The notes under the pieces were generated by a model, which was not told the DNA's origin, made no database searches, and saw nothing but the letters and a program-made list of their open reading frames with translations. From positions 1-38,377 of IMG/VR virus record IMGVR_UViG_3300032199_000008: a stretch of 38,377 nt of DNA; one strand, written 5' to 3'. The stretch is from a virus. Shown one piece after another: positions 6,678-14,797 of this stretch. Position 1 is the stretch's first letter, and every line of letters begins with the position of its first letter. Position numbers and translations under genes: made by a program.

Positions 6678-6732
6678 AGCGCCCGACCTGTAACACCGTT
6701 TGGTGGTATGGGTCGGGCGCTGTTCGTTGTTT
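6678..6732 (+). terminator. Hairpin terminator at the end of the early operon
   Basis: AGCGCCCGACC (6678-6688) pairs perfectly with GGTCGGGCGCT (6711-6721). The loop holds a second small stem (CACC-gttt-GGTG), and the T-rich TGTTCGTTGTTTT follows. A smaller hairpin CGGGG/CCCCG (6643-6647 and 6658-6662) lies just upstream. The 119-nt gap between 6623 and 6743 holds no gene. It separates the early genes from the sigma-like gene, which therefore probably has its own promoter, although I see no clear one. Confidence 0.7.
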
Positions 6733-6742
6733 TGGAGGATGC

Positions 6743-6964
6743 ATGTTTGACCTTGACCTAGAGGACCAACAGGTAATGGACCAGGCGCTGCGGACGGCGC
6801 TGCCAATGTGGTCAGGCAGAGAGAAGGACTGCTTTATCTTGCAGCTGCTTGGCTATTCCCAAGAGCAGGCGGCGGGGATGCTAGGAATATCACAACCCGC
6901 CGTGTGTCAGTACCTTGCTTGTGCAATGGGCAAAGTACGCGAGATTGCAAAATCGGCCTTATAA
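6743..6964 (+). CDS. Sigma-70 region 4-like helix-turn-helix regulator
   Basis: A 73-residue acidic-to-helical protein. Residues ~25-65 (REKDCFILQLLGYSQEQAAGMLGISQPAVCQYL) read as a sigma region 4-type HTH: a hydrophobic helix, a GYSQEQAA turn and the SQPAVCQ recognition helix. Phage proteins of this type commonly act as late-gene activators or small sigma-like factors. ATG 6743 is preceded by GGAGG at optimal distance. It is the first gene after the terminator, a fitting place for a switch to later expression, which is inferred. Confidence 0.72.
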   Translation: MFDLDLEDQQVMDQALRTALPMWSGREKDCFILQLLGYSQEQAAGMLGISQPAVCQYLACAMGKVREIAKSAL

Positions 6965-7008
6965 AACACCCCCTATCTTGTCCCCTTACATGTAGAGGGA
7001 GGTATGCA

Positions 7009-7434
7009 TTGTCGCGATTCAAGTTATGTCCAGCTTGCAGGGAAAGGCCAAAGCCAAGCGATTTGGCCTTGTGTCACGCCTGCCGCAGCAAATATGGACT
7101 GAACGCCGATAACTGGCCCGAGTGGCTCAGGGAATTGGTCAACTCTGAACGCCGCGACAGGTATGCCGACAAGTGTATCAGGGAGCACGAGGTCAACATG
7201 CCACCCGATTGCGAGTCATGGGTGGGTACGCCAACATGGACCGACGGTGTTGCTATGCCGTCCAACCATTACGACGATCCCGACACTATGATCCTTGTCC
7301 CTGATGACCAGTTGCTAACCCGTGGCCCAGGTGAAATGGCCTGGGCTGGTAGGGTTTTGTTGCCCTACGCACCTTACGACAACGAGGAGGACAACCGCAG
7401 CTATCGGCGCGCCAATGGCATCCCCGAGAGGTAG
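7009..7434 (+). CDS. Zinc-ribbon protein, TTG start
   Basis: A 141-residue protein with CPAC and CHAC (LCPACRERPK, LALCHACRSKYG) in the first 30 residues, a likely zinc ribbon, followed by acidic, Pro-rich sequence. The frame is open further upstream, but GAGGGAGG (6995-7002) sits 6 nt before TTG 7009, and the Cys motif starts shortly after, so TTG is chosen. No enzyme motif is visible. Base composition is slightly richer in A/T than its neighbours. Confidence 0.62.
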   Translation: MSRFKLCPACRERPKPSDLALCHACRSKYGLNADNWPEWLRELVNSERRDRYADKCIREHEVNMPPDCESWVGTPTWTDGVAMPSNHYDDPDTMILVPDDQLLTRGPGEMAWAGRVLLPYAPYDNEEDNRSYRRANGIPER

Positions 7435-7436
7435 CG

Positions 7437-7685
7437 GTGTTGAGTGTCCCCTTTGTCGGCAAAGGGCGCAACTATGCCGATAGCCGCCCCGTCGAACTGG
7501 AGGGGCTTGACCTGGCCATGATCGACCAACTACGCCGGGAACTGACGCCGGCAGAGTGGTTTTTGCTGGCGACACCAACCGACGAACTGATCGAGACGGC
7601 GCACGGGTACGGGGTAAGCGCAAGGGCGGTACTTCATAGGCGGGCCGTGTTACAGGATCGCCTGAGAGATAAATATCACACGTAG
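7437..7685 (+). CDS. Small HTH-like hypothetical protein
   Basis: An 82-residue protein with GTG at 7437, three bases after the previous stop and behind GAGAGG. The C-terminal half (LIETAHGYGVSARAVLHRRAVL) looks like a helix-turn-helix of the kind seen in small phage DNA-binding proteins. The function is unknown. Confidence 0.55.
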   Translation: MLSVPFVGKGRNYADSRPVELEGLDLAMIDQLRRELTPAEWFLLATPTDELIETAHGYGVSARAVLHRRAVLQDRLRDKYHT

Positions 7686-7693
7686 GAGGGCCA

Positions 7694-8080
7694 ATGATCG
7701 ACTGGGGAAGCATTATCGAAAAAGTCTTGCTGGCAGTGATCAGCGTGGCGCTGCCGCTGCTGCTCAAGTGGCTGTTCGACTGGCTGAAGTTGAAGCGGGC
7801 CGAGTTCGAGCAGAACGTCGGGGAACAGTGGGTCTATGCGCTTGACGAGGCCGTGCGTCTCGCCGTCCGTGCGGCTGAGCAGTCCGGGCTGGCAAAACTG
7901 ATCACAGACACGGCTGAGGCAAAAAAGCGGTATGCCATCGACAGGGCAGAGAGTTACCTGCACGAGCGTGGGTTCGACATTGACCTGGACGTGCTGGAAG
8001 CCGCTATCGAGGCTGAGGTGATCCGGCAGTTTCCCAAGCCGGCGCCGGTGCAACCGCTGCCGAGCGACGTGGGACTGTAA
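7694..8080 (+). CDS. LLH-type phage holin
   Basis: A 128-residue protein with an N-terminal membrane segment (VLLAVISVALPLLLKWLF, ~11-28), then a long charged helical region with AVRAAEQSGL, KKRYAIDRAESYL and a C-terminal IEAEVIR helix. This matches holins of the phage LL-H family (Phage_holin_6_1), which form the inner-membrane lesions that end the infection. Size and topology are normal. No peptidoglycan hydrolase is recognisable nearby, so the endolysin is either outside the window or of an unrecognised type. The TAATG overlap couples it to the next frame. Confidence 0.8.
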   Translation: MIDWGSIIEKVLLAVISVALPLLLKWLFDWLKLKRAEFEQNVGEQWVYALDEAVRLAVRAAEQSGLAKLITDTAEAKKRYAIDRAESYLHERGFDIDLDVLEAAIEAEVIRQFPKPAPVQPLPSDVGL

Positions 8081-8121
8081 TGCCTAGCCCCATCCGAGGG
8101 GCGCGGAATGGAGCTAGAGCT

Positions 8122-8346
8122 ATGACAGAAAACGGGCGCGTTTCTCTACGTGAGTACATCGAAGCACGGTTCGATGCGCTTGAGGAGAAACTGGCAGTAC
8201 AACAGGCGCACTATCAGTCGTGCATGGATGACCACGAGGGCCGGATCAGGGATCTGGAGAAACGCGAGCCGGTGCGGAACGTAGCCGAGGCGGTGATCGG
8301 TATTGTCGCCGTCGCCGCTGCCGCGTTGGGCATCAAAGCGCCGTAG
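8122..8346 (+). CDS. XhlA-like coiled-coil membrane protein (holin partner)
   Basis: A 74-residue protein: a coiled-coil N-terminal half (YIEARFDALEEKLA ... HEGRIRDLEKRE) and a C-terminal hydrophobic segment (AVIGIVAVAAAALGI). This is the layout of hemolysin XhlA-like proteins that act with holins. ATG 8122 is preceded by GGAG 8 nt away. An alternative ATG at 8080 overlaps the holin stop and would add 14 low-complexity residues; the internal start is preferred. Confidence 0.65.
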   Translation: MTENGRVSLREYIEARFDALEEKLAVQQAHYQSCMDDHEGRIRDLEKREPVRNVAEAVIGIVAVAAAALGIKAP

Positions 8347-9393
8347 ATGCCCGAGACAACCGTATCGCGATACGTGCGCCGGCTGGACTCGGGGCGGTAT
8401 CGTGTGGTGCTGCCCGAAAGCGTGACTGGCATTCGCCATTATGGCACGTTCGACACGCAAGCCGAGGCCGAGGCCGCACGCGACCGGGCGCTGGCTGAGC
8501 CGGAACCAGTAGACGACGCGCCGATAGTCGAGGGCTTAACAACCGAGTACGCCGAATGGACCGCCGACGAACTGTGGTCCGCCGCATTCGCTGCGCAGGA
8601 CCGGGCCGCAAAGCGCGAACAGGCGAGGGCGGACCAGTCTATTACTGTCCCCGGCGTGCGCGCGTTTGCCATTGCCTATACGTCAGACTGGCACATTGGA
8701 GACGCGCGCACAAATTATCGCCAGCTCAAGACCGACCTGGAGACGATCCGAGACACCGACCGCATGTGGGCCGAATACCACGGCGATGGGTGGAACAATT
8801 GGATCGTCGGGAAACTCGCCGGCCTGCAACGTGGCGAGCCGATCCCGTTCGACGCCGAGGTCCAATTGTTCGCTGAGGCCGTGGGCCTGTGCCGGGGCAA
8901 GTGGCTGTGGGCCATACCCGGAAACCACGACAACTGGTCAAAGCTGCTGGCGGGGATCGACAAGGTGCGCGACGTGTTTGCCGGCTGCCGGGTGCTGTAC
9001 GATCCTGACGAGATCGTGTTTGCGCTGAAATGGAACGGGCACCAACTGACCTACAAGGCGCGGCACAAGTGGCGGTACAGCAGCATCTACAATGCCACAC
9101 ACGGCATAGAGGCCGGGTGGCAGCGGGGCGACGTGGCGTTCGACATTGGCCTGGGTGGTCACACGCACCGGGGCACCTACTGCCGGCCATTCACGGCACA
9201 CGGGCGGCGGCGGTTTGCGGTCCTGACCGGGACGTATGAGACCACCAGCGAGTACGGGCGCGAGTTGGGGTTCGCCCCGACGGATGGGATGGGCAGCGGC
9301 GCGCACGTGTTTTACCCAGACGGACGCTGCCCGGCATTTTTCGAGGACGTGCAGACCGCCGCCGACTTTTTGCGGTGGCTGAATAGGGAGTGA
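8347..9393 (+). CDS. Calcineurin-like metallophosphoesterase with an N-terminal AP2-like segment
   Basis: A 348-residue protein. Residues ~18-50 (YRVVLPESVTGIRHYGTF, then Ala-rich) resemble the small beta-sheet AP2-like DNA-binding unit. From ~105 a calcineurin-type phosphoesterase is clear: DWH (114-116), GNHD (192-195) and GHTH (271-274), the dinuclear metal ligands seen in SbcD/Mre11-like and other phage phosphoesterases. It probably cuts phosphodiester or phosphomonoester bonds in nucleic acids. The ATG directly follows the previous stop. Its site between holin and tail-spike-like genes is unusual for a DNA enzyme. Confidence 0.82.
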   Translation: MPETTVSRYVRRLDSGRYRVVLPESVTGIRHYGTFDTQAEAEAARDRALAEPEPVDDAPIVEGLTTEYAEWTADELWSAAFAAQDRAAKREQARADQSITVPGVRAFAIAYTSDWHIGDARTNYRQLKTDLETIRDTDRMWAEYHGDGWNNWIVGKLAGLQRGEPIPFDAEVQLFAEAVGLCRGKWLWAIPGNHDNWSKLLAGIDKVRDVFAGCRVLYDPDEIVFALKWNGHQLTYKARHKWRYSSIYNATHGIEAGWQRGDVAFDIGLGGHTHRGTYCRPFTAHGRRRFAVLTGTYETTSEYGRELGFAPTDGMGSGAHVFYPDGRCPAFFEDVQTAADFLRWLNRE

Positions 9394-9398
9394 GGATA

Positions 9399-9575
9399 AT
9401 GCTCCACGCAGTGCCGAAACCGGATGCATCCGGCACGCAAGCTGTAGGTCGCGTGGGGCATTTTGGGATAGGTTGGGATATGCCGATATTGATGGTGATC
9501 CTGGGAGTTATCGTCATAGGCGCGGCGGTTGCGGCCCTTGTGGCCCGCGACAACGCCCGCTACATCTATAAATAG
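9399..9575 (+). CDS. Small single-TM membrane protein
   Basis: A 58-residue protein with one TM helix near its C-terminus (ILMVILGVIVIGAAVAALVA). ATG 9399 is preceded by GGGAG; GTG 9390 is an alternative that overlaps the previous stop. It could belong to the lysis set (spanin or antiholin-like), but no lipobox or other signature is visible. Confidence 0.55.
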   Translation: MLHAVPKPDASGTQAVGRVGHFGIGWDMPILMVILGVIVIGAAVAALVARDNARYIYK

Positions 9576-9593
9576 TCCCCTCCTCCTCAGTGG

Positions 9594-9638
9594 CTGGGCG
9601 CGGGCACCGGTTCTCCTCCTTTCCCGGACCCGCCCCAG
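9594..9638 (+). promoter_or_regulatory. Leader hairpin with an anti-Shine-Dalgarno-like loop
   Basis: CTGGG-GCGGG-CCGG (9594-9610, with two small bulges) pairs with CCGG-CCCGC-CCCAG (9624-9638). The loop contains CCTCCTTTC (9615-9623), which is identical to the core of the 16S rRNA 3' end and complementary to GAAAGG (9649-9654), the SD of the downstream gene. Loop-SD pairing could block translation of the beta-helix protein. There is no T-run, so a terminator is less likely. Role inferred. Confidence 0.35.
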
Positions 9639-9660
9639 CCCGAGGGTTGAAAGGTGCGAC

Positions 9661-10968
9661 GTGAGGCAATACGGTTACGTCCATAGCGAATTTGGCGACC
9701 CGGGCCGGGTCATCCGGGTGACGAACAATAACCCGGACGGACCAGGGTCGCTGTATGCCGCACTGCGCATGACCGAGCCACGTGTCGTCGTGTTCGAGGT
9801 TGGCGGCCTGTTTCGCCTGCCGGGCAGTGGGCTGTGCTATTTCGGCCTGGGACATGCCGACGTGTCGGTGTACGGTCAGACGGCCCCCACTCCGGTGATC
9901 ATCGATGGCAACATCCGCATCTGCTCGCATGACGTGCTGTTCGAGCACGTGACCATCGTCGGGCGACGCAGCGCGTCCGAGGCGCAATGCGCCGACGTGA
10001 TGGGCAACCGCGACAACATCAGGACTGAGAACGTGGTATTTAGCCACTGCTCCATGTTTCGTGGTTACTCCAAGGCGTTTCAGTCCTGGAGTTACGAACC
10101 GGGCCAAAAAGCGAACCAGGGTGGCGTGCACGGTCTGACGCTGCAAGATTGTCTGTTCGCCGAGCCGCTGCTGGGGCCAAAGGGCGACAGCCGGCGGCTG
10201 GTCATTCTCCAGGAAGCGACATACCGGGCCGCGATCTTGCGCTGTCTGTTCGTCGGCGGCGACTGTCGAAACCCGGCGCTGCAAGAGGATCTAAGCGCGC
10301 TCATTGCCAATAACCTGGTGTATGACGCGGGCACCGAGTCCATTCACACCATCCGCACCAATGGGCAGGGGCCTACCGACGCGGTGATCGTCAACAACGT
10401 GATCCGTCCCGGCCCGAACACACAAACCGGGGTCCAGTGTGGCGACCGCATCCTGATCAACAGATGTCACTCGGGGAGCCGCATTTACATGTCGGGCAAC
10501 GTCGCCCCGCGCGCGGCGGTGGTCCATTCGCCGGAAGCCATTGTGACCGCCTCGCCGCCGCTGACGATCCCTGTGCCGCTTTTGACGGCGGACCTCGTGC
10601 CAGAGTACGTGCTACAGAACGCCGGGGCAACACTGCCTATCCGTGAGCTGAGGTCACAGGAAACCGTCGAGCGTGTGCGCGCCGGGATGGGCTACCGTGC
10701 CGACACCAACGAACAATGGGACGCCATTCCCTACCGCCGCCCGGTGGACACGTCGGGCAGCGTGGACGAATGGTTGGCGCGGTATGACCGGCCCGCGCCA
10801 GTGCCTGCGCCGCCCGTAGACACCGAGGCGCTGAGGGCGAGCCTGGAGCGGGCCAGTGTCGTGTTGGCCGAAACGGCAGACGCGACCAGGGAGCACGCCG
10901 CAGCGCAGGCGTTACGGTTGGCGGCGGCAAGCGGGGAACTGGCGCGGGGGCTGGAGGCGTTGGGGTGA
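9661..10968 (+). CDS. Pectate-lyase-like right-handed beta-helix protein
   Basis: A 435-residue protein with the opening of polysaccharide-lyase-type beta-helices: RVIRVTNNNPDGPGSL, then RVVVFEVGGLFRL, a SVYGQTAP segment, and repeating short strands (VLFEHVTIVG, ENVVFSHCSM, LTLQDCLF). Such folds serve phage tail spikes and depolymerases that cleave capsule or pectin-like chains. The C-terminal ~60 residues form an Ala-rich helix. Start GTG 9661 is chosen because GAAAGG is 6 nt upstream and the conserved region begins at once. No signal peptide is seen. Its place between lysis and terminase genes, rather than in a tail module, is odd. Catalytic residues cannot be assigned by eye. Confidence 0.72.
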   Translation: MRQYGYVHSEFGDPGRVIRVTNNNPDGPGSLYAALRMTEPRVVVFEVGGLFRLPGSGLCYFGLGHADVSVYGQTAPTPVIIDGNIRICSHDVLFEHVTIVGRRSASEAQCADVMGNRDNIRTENVVFSHCSMFRGYSKAFQSWSYEPGQKANQGGVHGLTLQDCLFAEPLLGPKGDSRRLVILQEATYRAAILRCLFVGGDCRNPALQEDLSALIANNLVYDAGTESIHTIRTNGQGPTDAVIVNNVIRPGPNTQTGVQCGDRILINRCHSGSRIYMSGNVAPRAAVVHSPEAIVTASPPLTIPVPLLTADLVPEYVLQNAGATLPIRELRSQETVERVRAGMGYRADTNEQWDAIPYRRPVDTSGSVDEWLARYDRPAPVPAPPVDTEALRASLERASVVLAETADATREHAAAQALRLAAASGELARGLEALG

Positions 10969-11648
10969 AACACTACGCCGACAACCCCCGCCGTATCAGC
11001 GAAAAGCGGTTCAAGCGCCTGAAGGACACCTTGCGCCGGTTGGGCGACCTGTCCGGCATTGTCCACGACCTGAACACCGACCAGGTGATCGGGGGCAACC
11101 AACGGACGCGGGCGCTGGATCTGCTCAAGCGGCAGCCGGTCATTGTGGCAGAATACGACCCGCCGACGGCGACGGGCACGGTGCGCGAGGGGTACTATGA
11201 GGTAGACGGCGAACGGTTTGCATACCGCGCCGTGCGGTGGACGGCAGAGCAGGCGAGAGAAGCGAACATTGCCGCCAACCTGGAAGCGGGCGTGTGGGAC
11301 TTTGACGCCCTGGCGGGTTGGGATGTAGACGAGTTGAAAGACTGGGGGTTCGACGCCGACCTGTTGAAAGACTGGAATATGGAGGCGTTGAACCTGAGGG
11401 AGATGATGAATGCGGGCGCGCCCGATGAAGTGAACTATGAGGAACTATGGCAGGGGATGCCAGAGTTTGAGCAAGAGGACAATTTCGGGGCCATTCATAG
11501 CATCAAAGTCCATTTTGCAACTGAAGATGATATAAGGGCTTTTGCTGAATTGGTGGGGCAAGGGGTATCAATAAAAACCAAGTTCATCTGGTATCCCAAG
11601 CAAGAACGGGCGGACCTGTTGGGGTCATTGTGCGAAGATGAATCCTAG
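10965..11648 (+). CDS. ParB/Srx-fold (ParB-like nuclease domain) protein
   Basis: A 227-residue protein. The N-terminal 50 residues carry the ParB-like core with ADNPRRIS and GGNQRTRAL (43-51), used by ParB-family nucleases and CTPases. The C-terminal ~50 residues (SIKVHFATEDD, then FIWYP) form a small separate module often seen beside phage DNA-modification glycosyltransferases. Here the next gene is exactly such an enzyme. GTG 10965 overlaps the previous TGA. From about 11450 the codons become clearly richer in A/T than in the first two-thirds, suggesting a recombination joint within the gene. Confidence 0.75.
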   Translation: MKHYADNPRRISEKRFKRLKDTLRRLGDLSGIVHDLNTDQVIGGNQRTRALDLLKRQPVIVAEYDPPTATGTVREGYYEVDGERFAYRAVRWTAEQAREANIAANLEAGVWDFDALAGWDVDELKDWGFDADLLKDWNMEALNLREMMNAGAPDEVNYEELWQGMPEFEQEDNFGAIHSIKVHFATEDDIRAFAELVGQGVSIKTKFIWYPKQERADLLGSLCEDES

Positions 11649-12492
11649 ATACCCGGTCTATGTCATATCCAAGGGGCGATGGGAATCACGACTCACCGCC
11701 AAGGCTCTAGAAGCCAGGGCAGTACCCTATCATATTGTCATCGAGCCTCAAGAATATGACCAGTATGCAGCGGTCATTGATCCGGCAAAGATTCTTGTCT
11801 TGCCATTTAGCAACCTGGGACAAGGGTCCATACCGGCTCGTAACTGGGTGTGGGAGCATTCAATAGAACAGGGGGCCGAACGGCACTGGATACTTGATGA
11901 CAACATAAGAGACTTTTACCGAGTACATGAGAATATCAAATATTACACGACTTCGGGCACGACATTCAGGTGTATAGAGGACTTTGTAGACAGGTATGAG
12001 AATGTGGCGCTGGCGGGGATGCAATATGAGATGTTCGTGCCGCGCAAAAAGAAACACAATCCTGTCATACTCAACACGCGGATCTATTCTTGCATCCTGA
12101 TTCTCAACAGTCTGCCCTATCGTTGGCGCGGACGCTACAATGAGGATACCGACTTGTCGCTAAGGGCGCTCAAAGATGGGTGGTGTACAATTCTCTTTGT
12201 TGCTTTTCTGGCGAAGAAGATAGCCACCATGAGAATGAAGGGCGGAAACACAGATGAGCTTTACAAGGGAGATGGGCGTCTCAAGATGGCTCGGTCCTTA
12301 CAGCAGCAACATCCTGACATTGTGACAATCGTCCAAAAGTGGGGGCGTTGGCAGCACGAGGTTGATTATAGTTCATTTAAGCGGAATCAACTCAAGCTCA
12401 AGCCGGGGGTGGAGATTCCCCAGGGAGTGAACAATTACGGGATGGTACTGACTGGGGTAGATGAAGGCGGCGTGCCTGAGTTGGTGGGGTAG
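11638..12492 (+). CDS. TET-associated-type glycosyltransferase (TAGT), GT-A fold
   Basis: A 284-residue protein resembling the TAGT family defined in phages encoding TET/JBP oxygenases, where it is proposed to glycosylate hydroxymethylated bases. Seen: YPVYVISKGRW at the start, IPARNWVWE, the acidic WILDDN with D87-D88 as the metal/nucleotide site, then YNEDTDLSLRAL. Linkage to a ParB-like gene before the terminase genes is the characteristic TAGT setting. No TET/JBP oxygenase or hydroxymethylase is in this window, so the acceptor is unknown. The gene is AT-richer than its surroundings, suggesting transfer. Confidence 0.75.
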   Translation: MNPRYPVYVISKGRWESRLTAKALEARAVPYHIVIEPQEYDQYAAVIDPAKILVLPFSNLGQGSIPARNWVWEHSIEQGAERHWILDDNIRDFYRVHENIKYYTTSGTTFRCIEDFVDRYENVALAGMQYEMFVPRKKKHNPVILNTRIYSCILILNSLPYRWRGRYNEDTDLSLRALKDGWCTILFVAFLAKKIATMRMKGGNTDELYKGDGRLKMARSLQQQHPDIVTIVQKWGRWQHEVDYSSFKRNQLKLKPGVEIPQGVNNYGMVLTGVDEGGVPELVG

Positions 12493-12514
12493 GTTTGCGG
12501 CATGAGGTTTGCGA

Positions 12515-13117
12515 ATGGCATCGCCTAAGCGGACGGCGATACAAATAGAGAACGACCGGCGCGAGATTGCAGCCATGTACCTGGAGGGCAAGACCCAACA
12601 GGAGATAGCCGACGCGCTGGCACAGGACCGGGGCTATGCACTATCCCGGCAGATGATCGGCTACGACCTGCAACGCATCCAAGAGCAGTGGCTTGCATCG
12701 GCGCTGCGTGACTTTGACGATGCCAAGGCGCAGGAACTCGCCAAGATCGATCACCTGGAGCGCACATACTGGGACGGGTGGGAGCGTTCGTGTGAGGACG
12801 CCGAGACGCTGCGCGTGGAGGGCAACCAGGAAGGGCCGGACAAAAAGGTGCTGACGCGCAAGGGGCAGGCGGGTGATCCGCGTTTCCTGCAAGGCGTGGA
12901 ACGGTGCATCGAACGACGGTGCAAGATCCTGGGCATTGACGCGCCGACGCGAATGGAGCACACCGGACGCGACGGCGGCCCGATAGAGACGGAGACACGT
13001 GACACAACTCCCGTCGAACGAAGAGCTGATGAGGTTATGGCCCTACTTGACCTTGCCCGAGCAAGATCGGCTGGCGCGGGCGCTGGCGGCGATAGCGGGG
13101 GTCCCGCTCCGTCCTGA
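12515..13117 (+). CDS. Terminase small subunit
   Basis: A 200-residue protein with an N-terminal HTH (DRREIAAMYLEGKTQQEIADAL, read in two helices), a central coiled region and a disordered Gly/Ala tail. It lies directly before the large terminase, so it should recognise phage DNA for packaging. ATG 12515 has GAGG 7 nt upstream; TTG 12509 is possible. The last 119 nt overlap the large subunit gene in a different frame, and the overlapping residues are the low-complexity tail. Confidence 0.78.
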   Translation: MASPKRTAIQIENDRREIAAMYLEGKTQQEIADALAQDRGYALSRQMIGYDLQRIQEQWLASALRDFDDAKAQELAKIDHLERTYWDGWERSCEDAETLRVEGNQEGPDKKVLTRKGQAGDPRFLQGVERCIERRCKILGIDAPTRMEHTGRDGGPIETETRDTTPVERRADEVMALLDLARARSAGAGAGGDSGGPAPS

Positions 13118-14465
13118 CCCGATAGACTGGATCGAGCGCGAGTTCTGGATACCGGAACTCAACGGCCCGATCCAGTTAGCACCTTACCAAAAGCGGTGCT
13201 TGTCGGAAGCCCTGAGCACCGACGCGCGGGGCCTGTACCGCTATTCGACCATCGTCTGGTCGGACATCAAGAAAAGCGCCAAGAGCACCATCGCGGCGGC
13301 GGTGGCGGCCTACGTGTGCGCCCATTCTCCCTACGGTCAGGTGGTCAGTGTCGCCAACGACCTCAAGCAGGCCGACAGCCGGGTGGCCTACTATTACCGC
13401 CGGGCGCTCCAGCTCAACAAAACCCTGGGCGAACGGGCGACGGTCCGCAACTACAAGGCGACGTGGGACAACGGCTGTATCTTTGAGGCCGTGCCCATCG
13501 ACCCGACGGGTGAGGCCGGCGGCGGCGCGGACATGGTGGTGTTCTCGGAATTGTGGGGCAGCCACTCTAAGGCGCAGCAGGCCATGTGGAGCGAAATGAC
13601 CCTTAGCCCGCTCAAGTTCGGGCGGTCCTTCCGTTGGGTGGAAAGTTATGCCGGTTACGTCGGCGAGTCGCCTACCCTGGAAATGCTGTACGAGCAGGGG
13701 GTCAAGCAGGGGCGGCAGTTGTGGCCCGACCTGCCGGTGTGGGTGAACGACACGGCCCGGCTGTTTGTGCTGTGGAACGAGACGCCCCGCCTGCCGTGGC
13801 AAACGCCGGAATACTACGCTACCGAGGCGGCGACGCTGGTACCGACTGAGTTCCAGCGCCTGCACCGTAACCAGTGGGTGTCCAGCGTGGCGCAGTTTGT
13901 ACCCGACGCCTGGTGGCAAGCGTGCAAGAGCGAGCCGCCCGAAATAGCGGACAACGAGTGTGCGGTATTCGCCCTCGACGCCGGGGTCAGTAACGACTGT
14001 TTCGCCCTGGTGGGGGTCATCCGCAACCCGGCAGACGAGCGGGGCGTGGTAGTGCGCTATGCACGCGCGTGGCGCCCGGAACCGGGGACGCAGCTCGACT
14101 TTGCCGAACCGGAGGCCGAGATCCGGCGCATCGCAGAGCGGCATAATGTGGTAGAATGGTGTTATGACCCGTACCAACTGCACTCGATGTGCACGCGGTT
14201 GGCGAGCGAGGGGATCGGGTGGTTTCGTGAGTTCTCGCAGGGCCAGGACCGATTGGTGGCGGACAAGCAGTTACACGACATGATCCGCGACCGGAAACTG
14301 GTACACACGGGAGATCCGACATTGACGCAGCACGTACAGAACGCCAACGCCAAGACCGAGGGGGAGAACAAGCTGCGCATTGTCAAGAGGGCGGACCATT
14401 TGAAGATCGACCTGGCCGTGGCCCTGAGTATGGCGACGGCGGAATGTCTACGGTTGAACTTGTAG
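12999..14465 (+). CDS. Terminase large subunit
   Basis: A 488-residue packaging motor and nuclease. The ATPase domain has a deviant Walker A KKSAKST (91-97) and Walker B ADMVVFSE (177-184) ending in the catalytic Glu. The RNase-H-like nuclease domain shows FALDAGVSND (D327, D333), WCYDPYQ (D390) and a C-terminal LKIDLAVAL. It cuts concatemers and drives DNA into the prohead through the portal. GTG 12999 with GGAG upstream gives a 119-nt overlap with the small subunit. Length is typical. Confidence 0.92.
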   Translation: MTQLPSNEELMRLWPYLTLPEQDRLARALAAIAGVPLRPDPIDWIEREFWIPELNGPIQLAPYQKRCLSEALSTDARGLYRYSTIVWSDIKKSAKSTIAAAVAAYVCAHSPYGQVVSVANDLKQADSRVAYYYRRALQLNKTLGERATVRNYKATWDNGCIFEAVPIDPTGEAGGGADMVVFSELWGSHSKAQQAMWSEMTLSPLKFGRSFRWVESYAGYVGESPTLEMLYEQGVKQGRQLWPDLPVWVNDTARLFVLWNETPRLPWQTPEYYATEAATLVPTEFQRLHRNQWVSSVAQFVPDAWWQACKSEPPEIADNECAVFALDAGVSNDCFALVGVIRNPADERGVVVRYARAWRPEPGTQLDFAEPEAEIRRIAERHNVVEWCYDPYQLHSMCTRLASEGIGWFREFSQGQDRLVADKQLHDMIRDRKLVHTGDPTLTQHVQNANAKTEGENKLRIVKRADHLKIDLAVALSMATAECLRLNL

Positions 14466-14479
14466 AAAGGAAAAGGGGA

Positions 14480-14797
14480 ATGAGCGGGAGCGGATATTTT
14501 CGGGGATACATTTCTCGTGACTGGGGCACGCGATGTTGCTATCGTGGTGTCGAGGACGGTCCGCCACCTACGGATAGCACACACATTGATTACTATGCCG
14601 ATTTTTGGACCGGCACGATTACCGTTGGCGACCTGAAACTTGACCTGGCATCATTTCAGAAGGCAGCGTCAATGATTAGCCGTGCACACGGCGAATTCGA
14701 GATGGCACGCAAGGTGGCGGGGATTAAAGCGGAACTGGTACAGACCGGGAAGATTGTCGGTCGAACGCCATACGAAAGCGAGGAAAAAGGGGAATGA
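14480..14797 (+). CDS. Hypothetical protein, first gene of the terminase-portal cargo cluster
   Basis: A 105-residue protein that I do not recognise. Aromatic- and Gly-rich at the start (GYFRGYISRDWG, then CCYRG), with a helical C-terminus (SFQKAASMISRAHGEF). ATG 14480 is preceded by AAAGG at 9 nt and a purine tract. The words AAAAGGGGAATGAGCGG at this start recur almost exactly at the start of the next gene (14794), as if the two leaders share ancestry. Codons are less GC-rich than in the terminase. Confidence 0.6.
   Translation: MSGSGYFRGYISRDWGTRCCYRGVEDGPPPTDSTHIDYYADFWTGTITVGDLKLDLASFQKAASMISRAHGEFEMARKVAGIKAELVQTGKIVGRTPYESEEKGE

Noticed and set aside
8347-9393. Endolysin in the lysis cassette
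   Set aside because: The gene following the holin pair carries DWH, GNHD and GHTH metallophosphoesterase motifs, not amidase, lysozyme or peptidase motifs.
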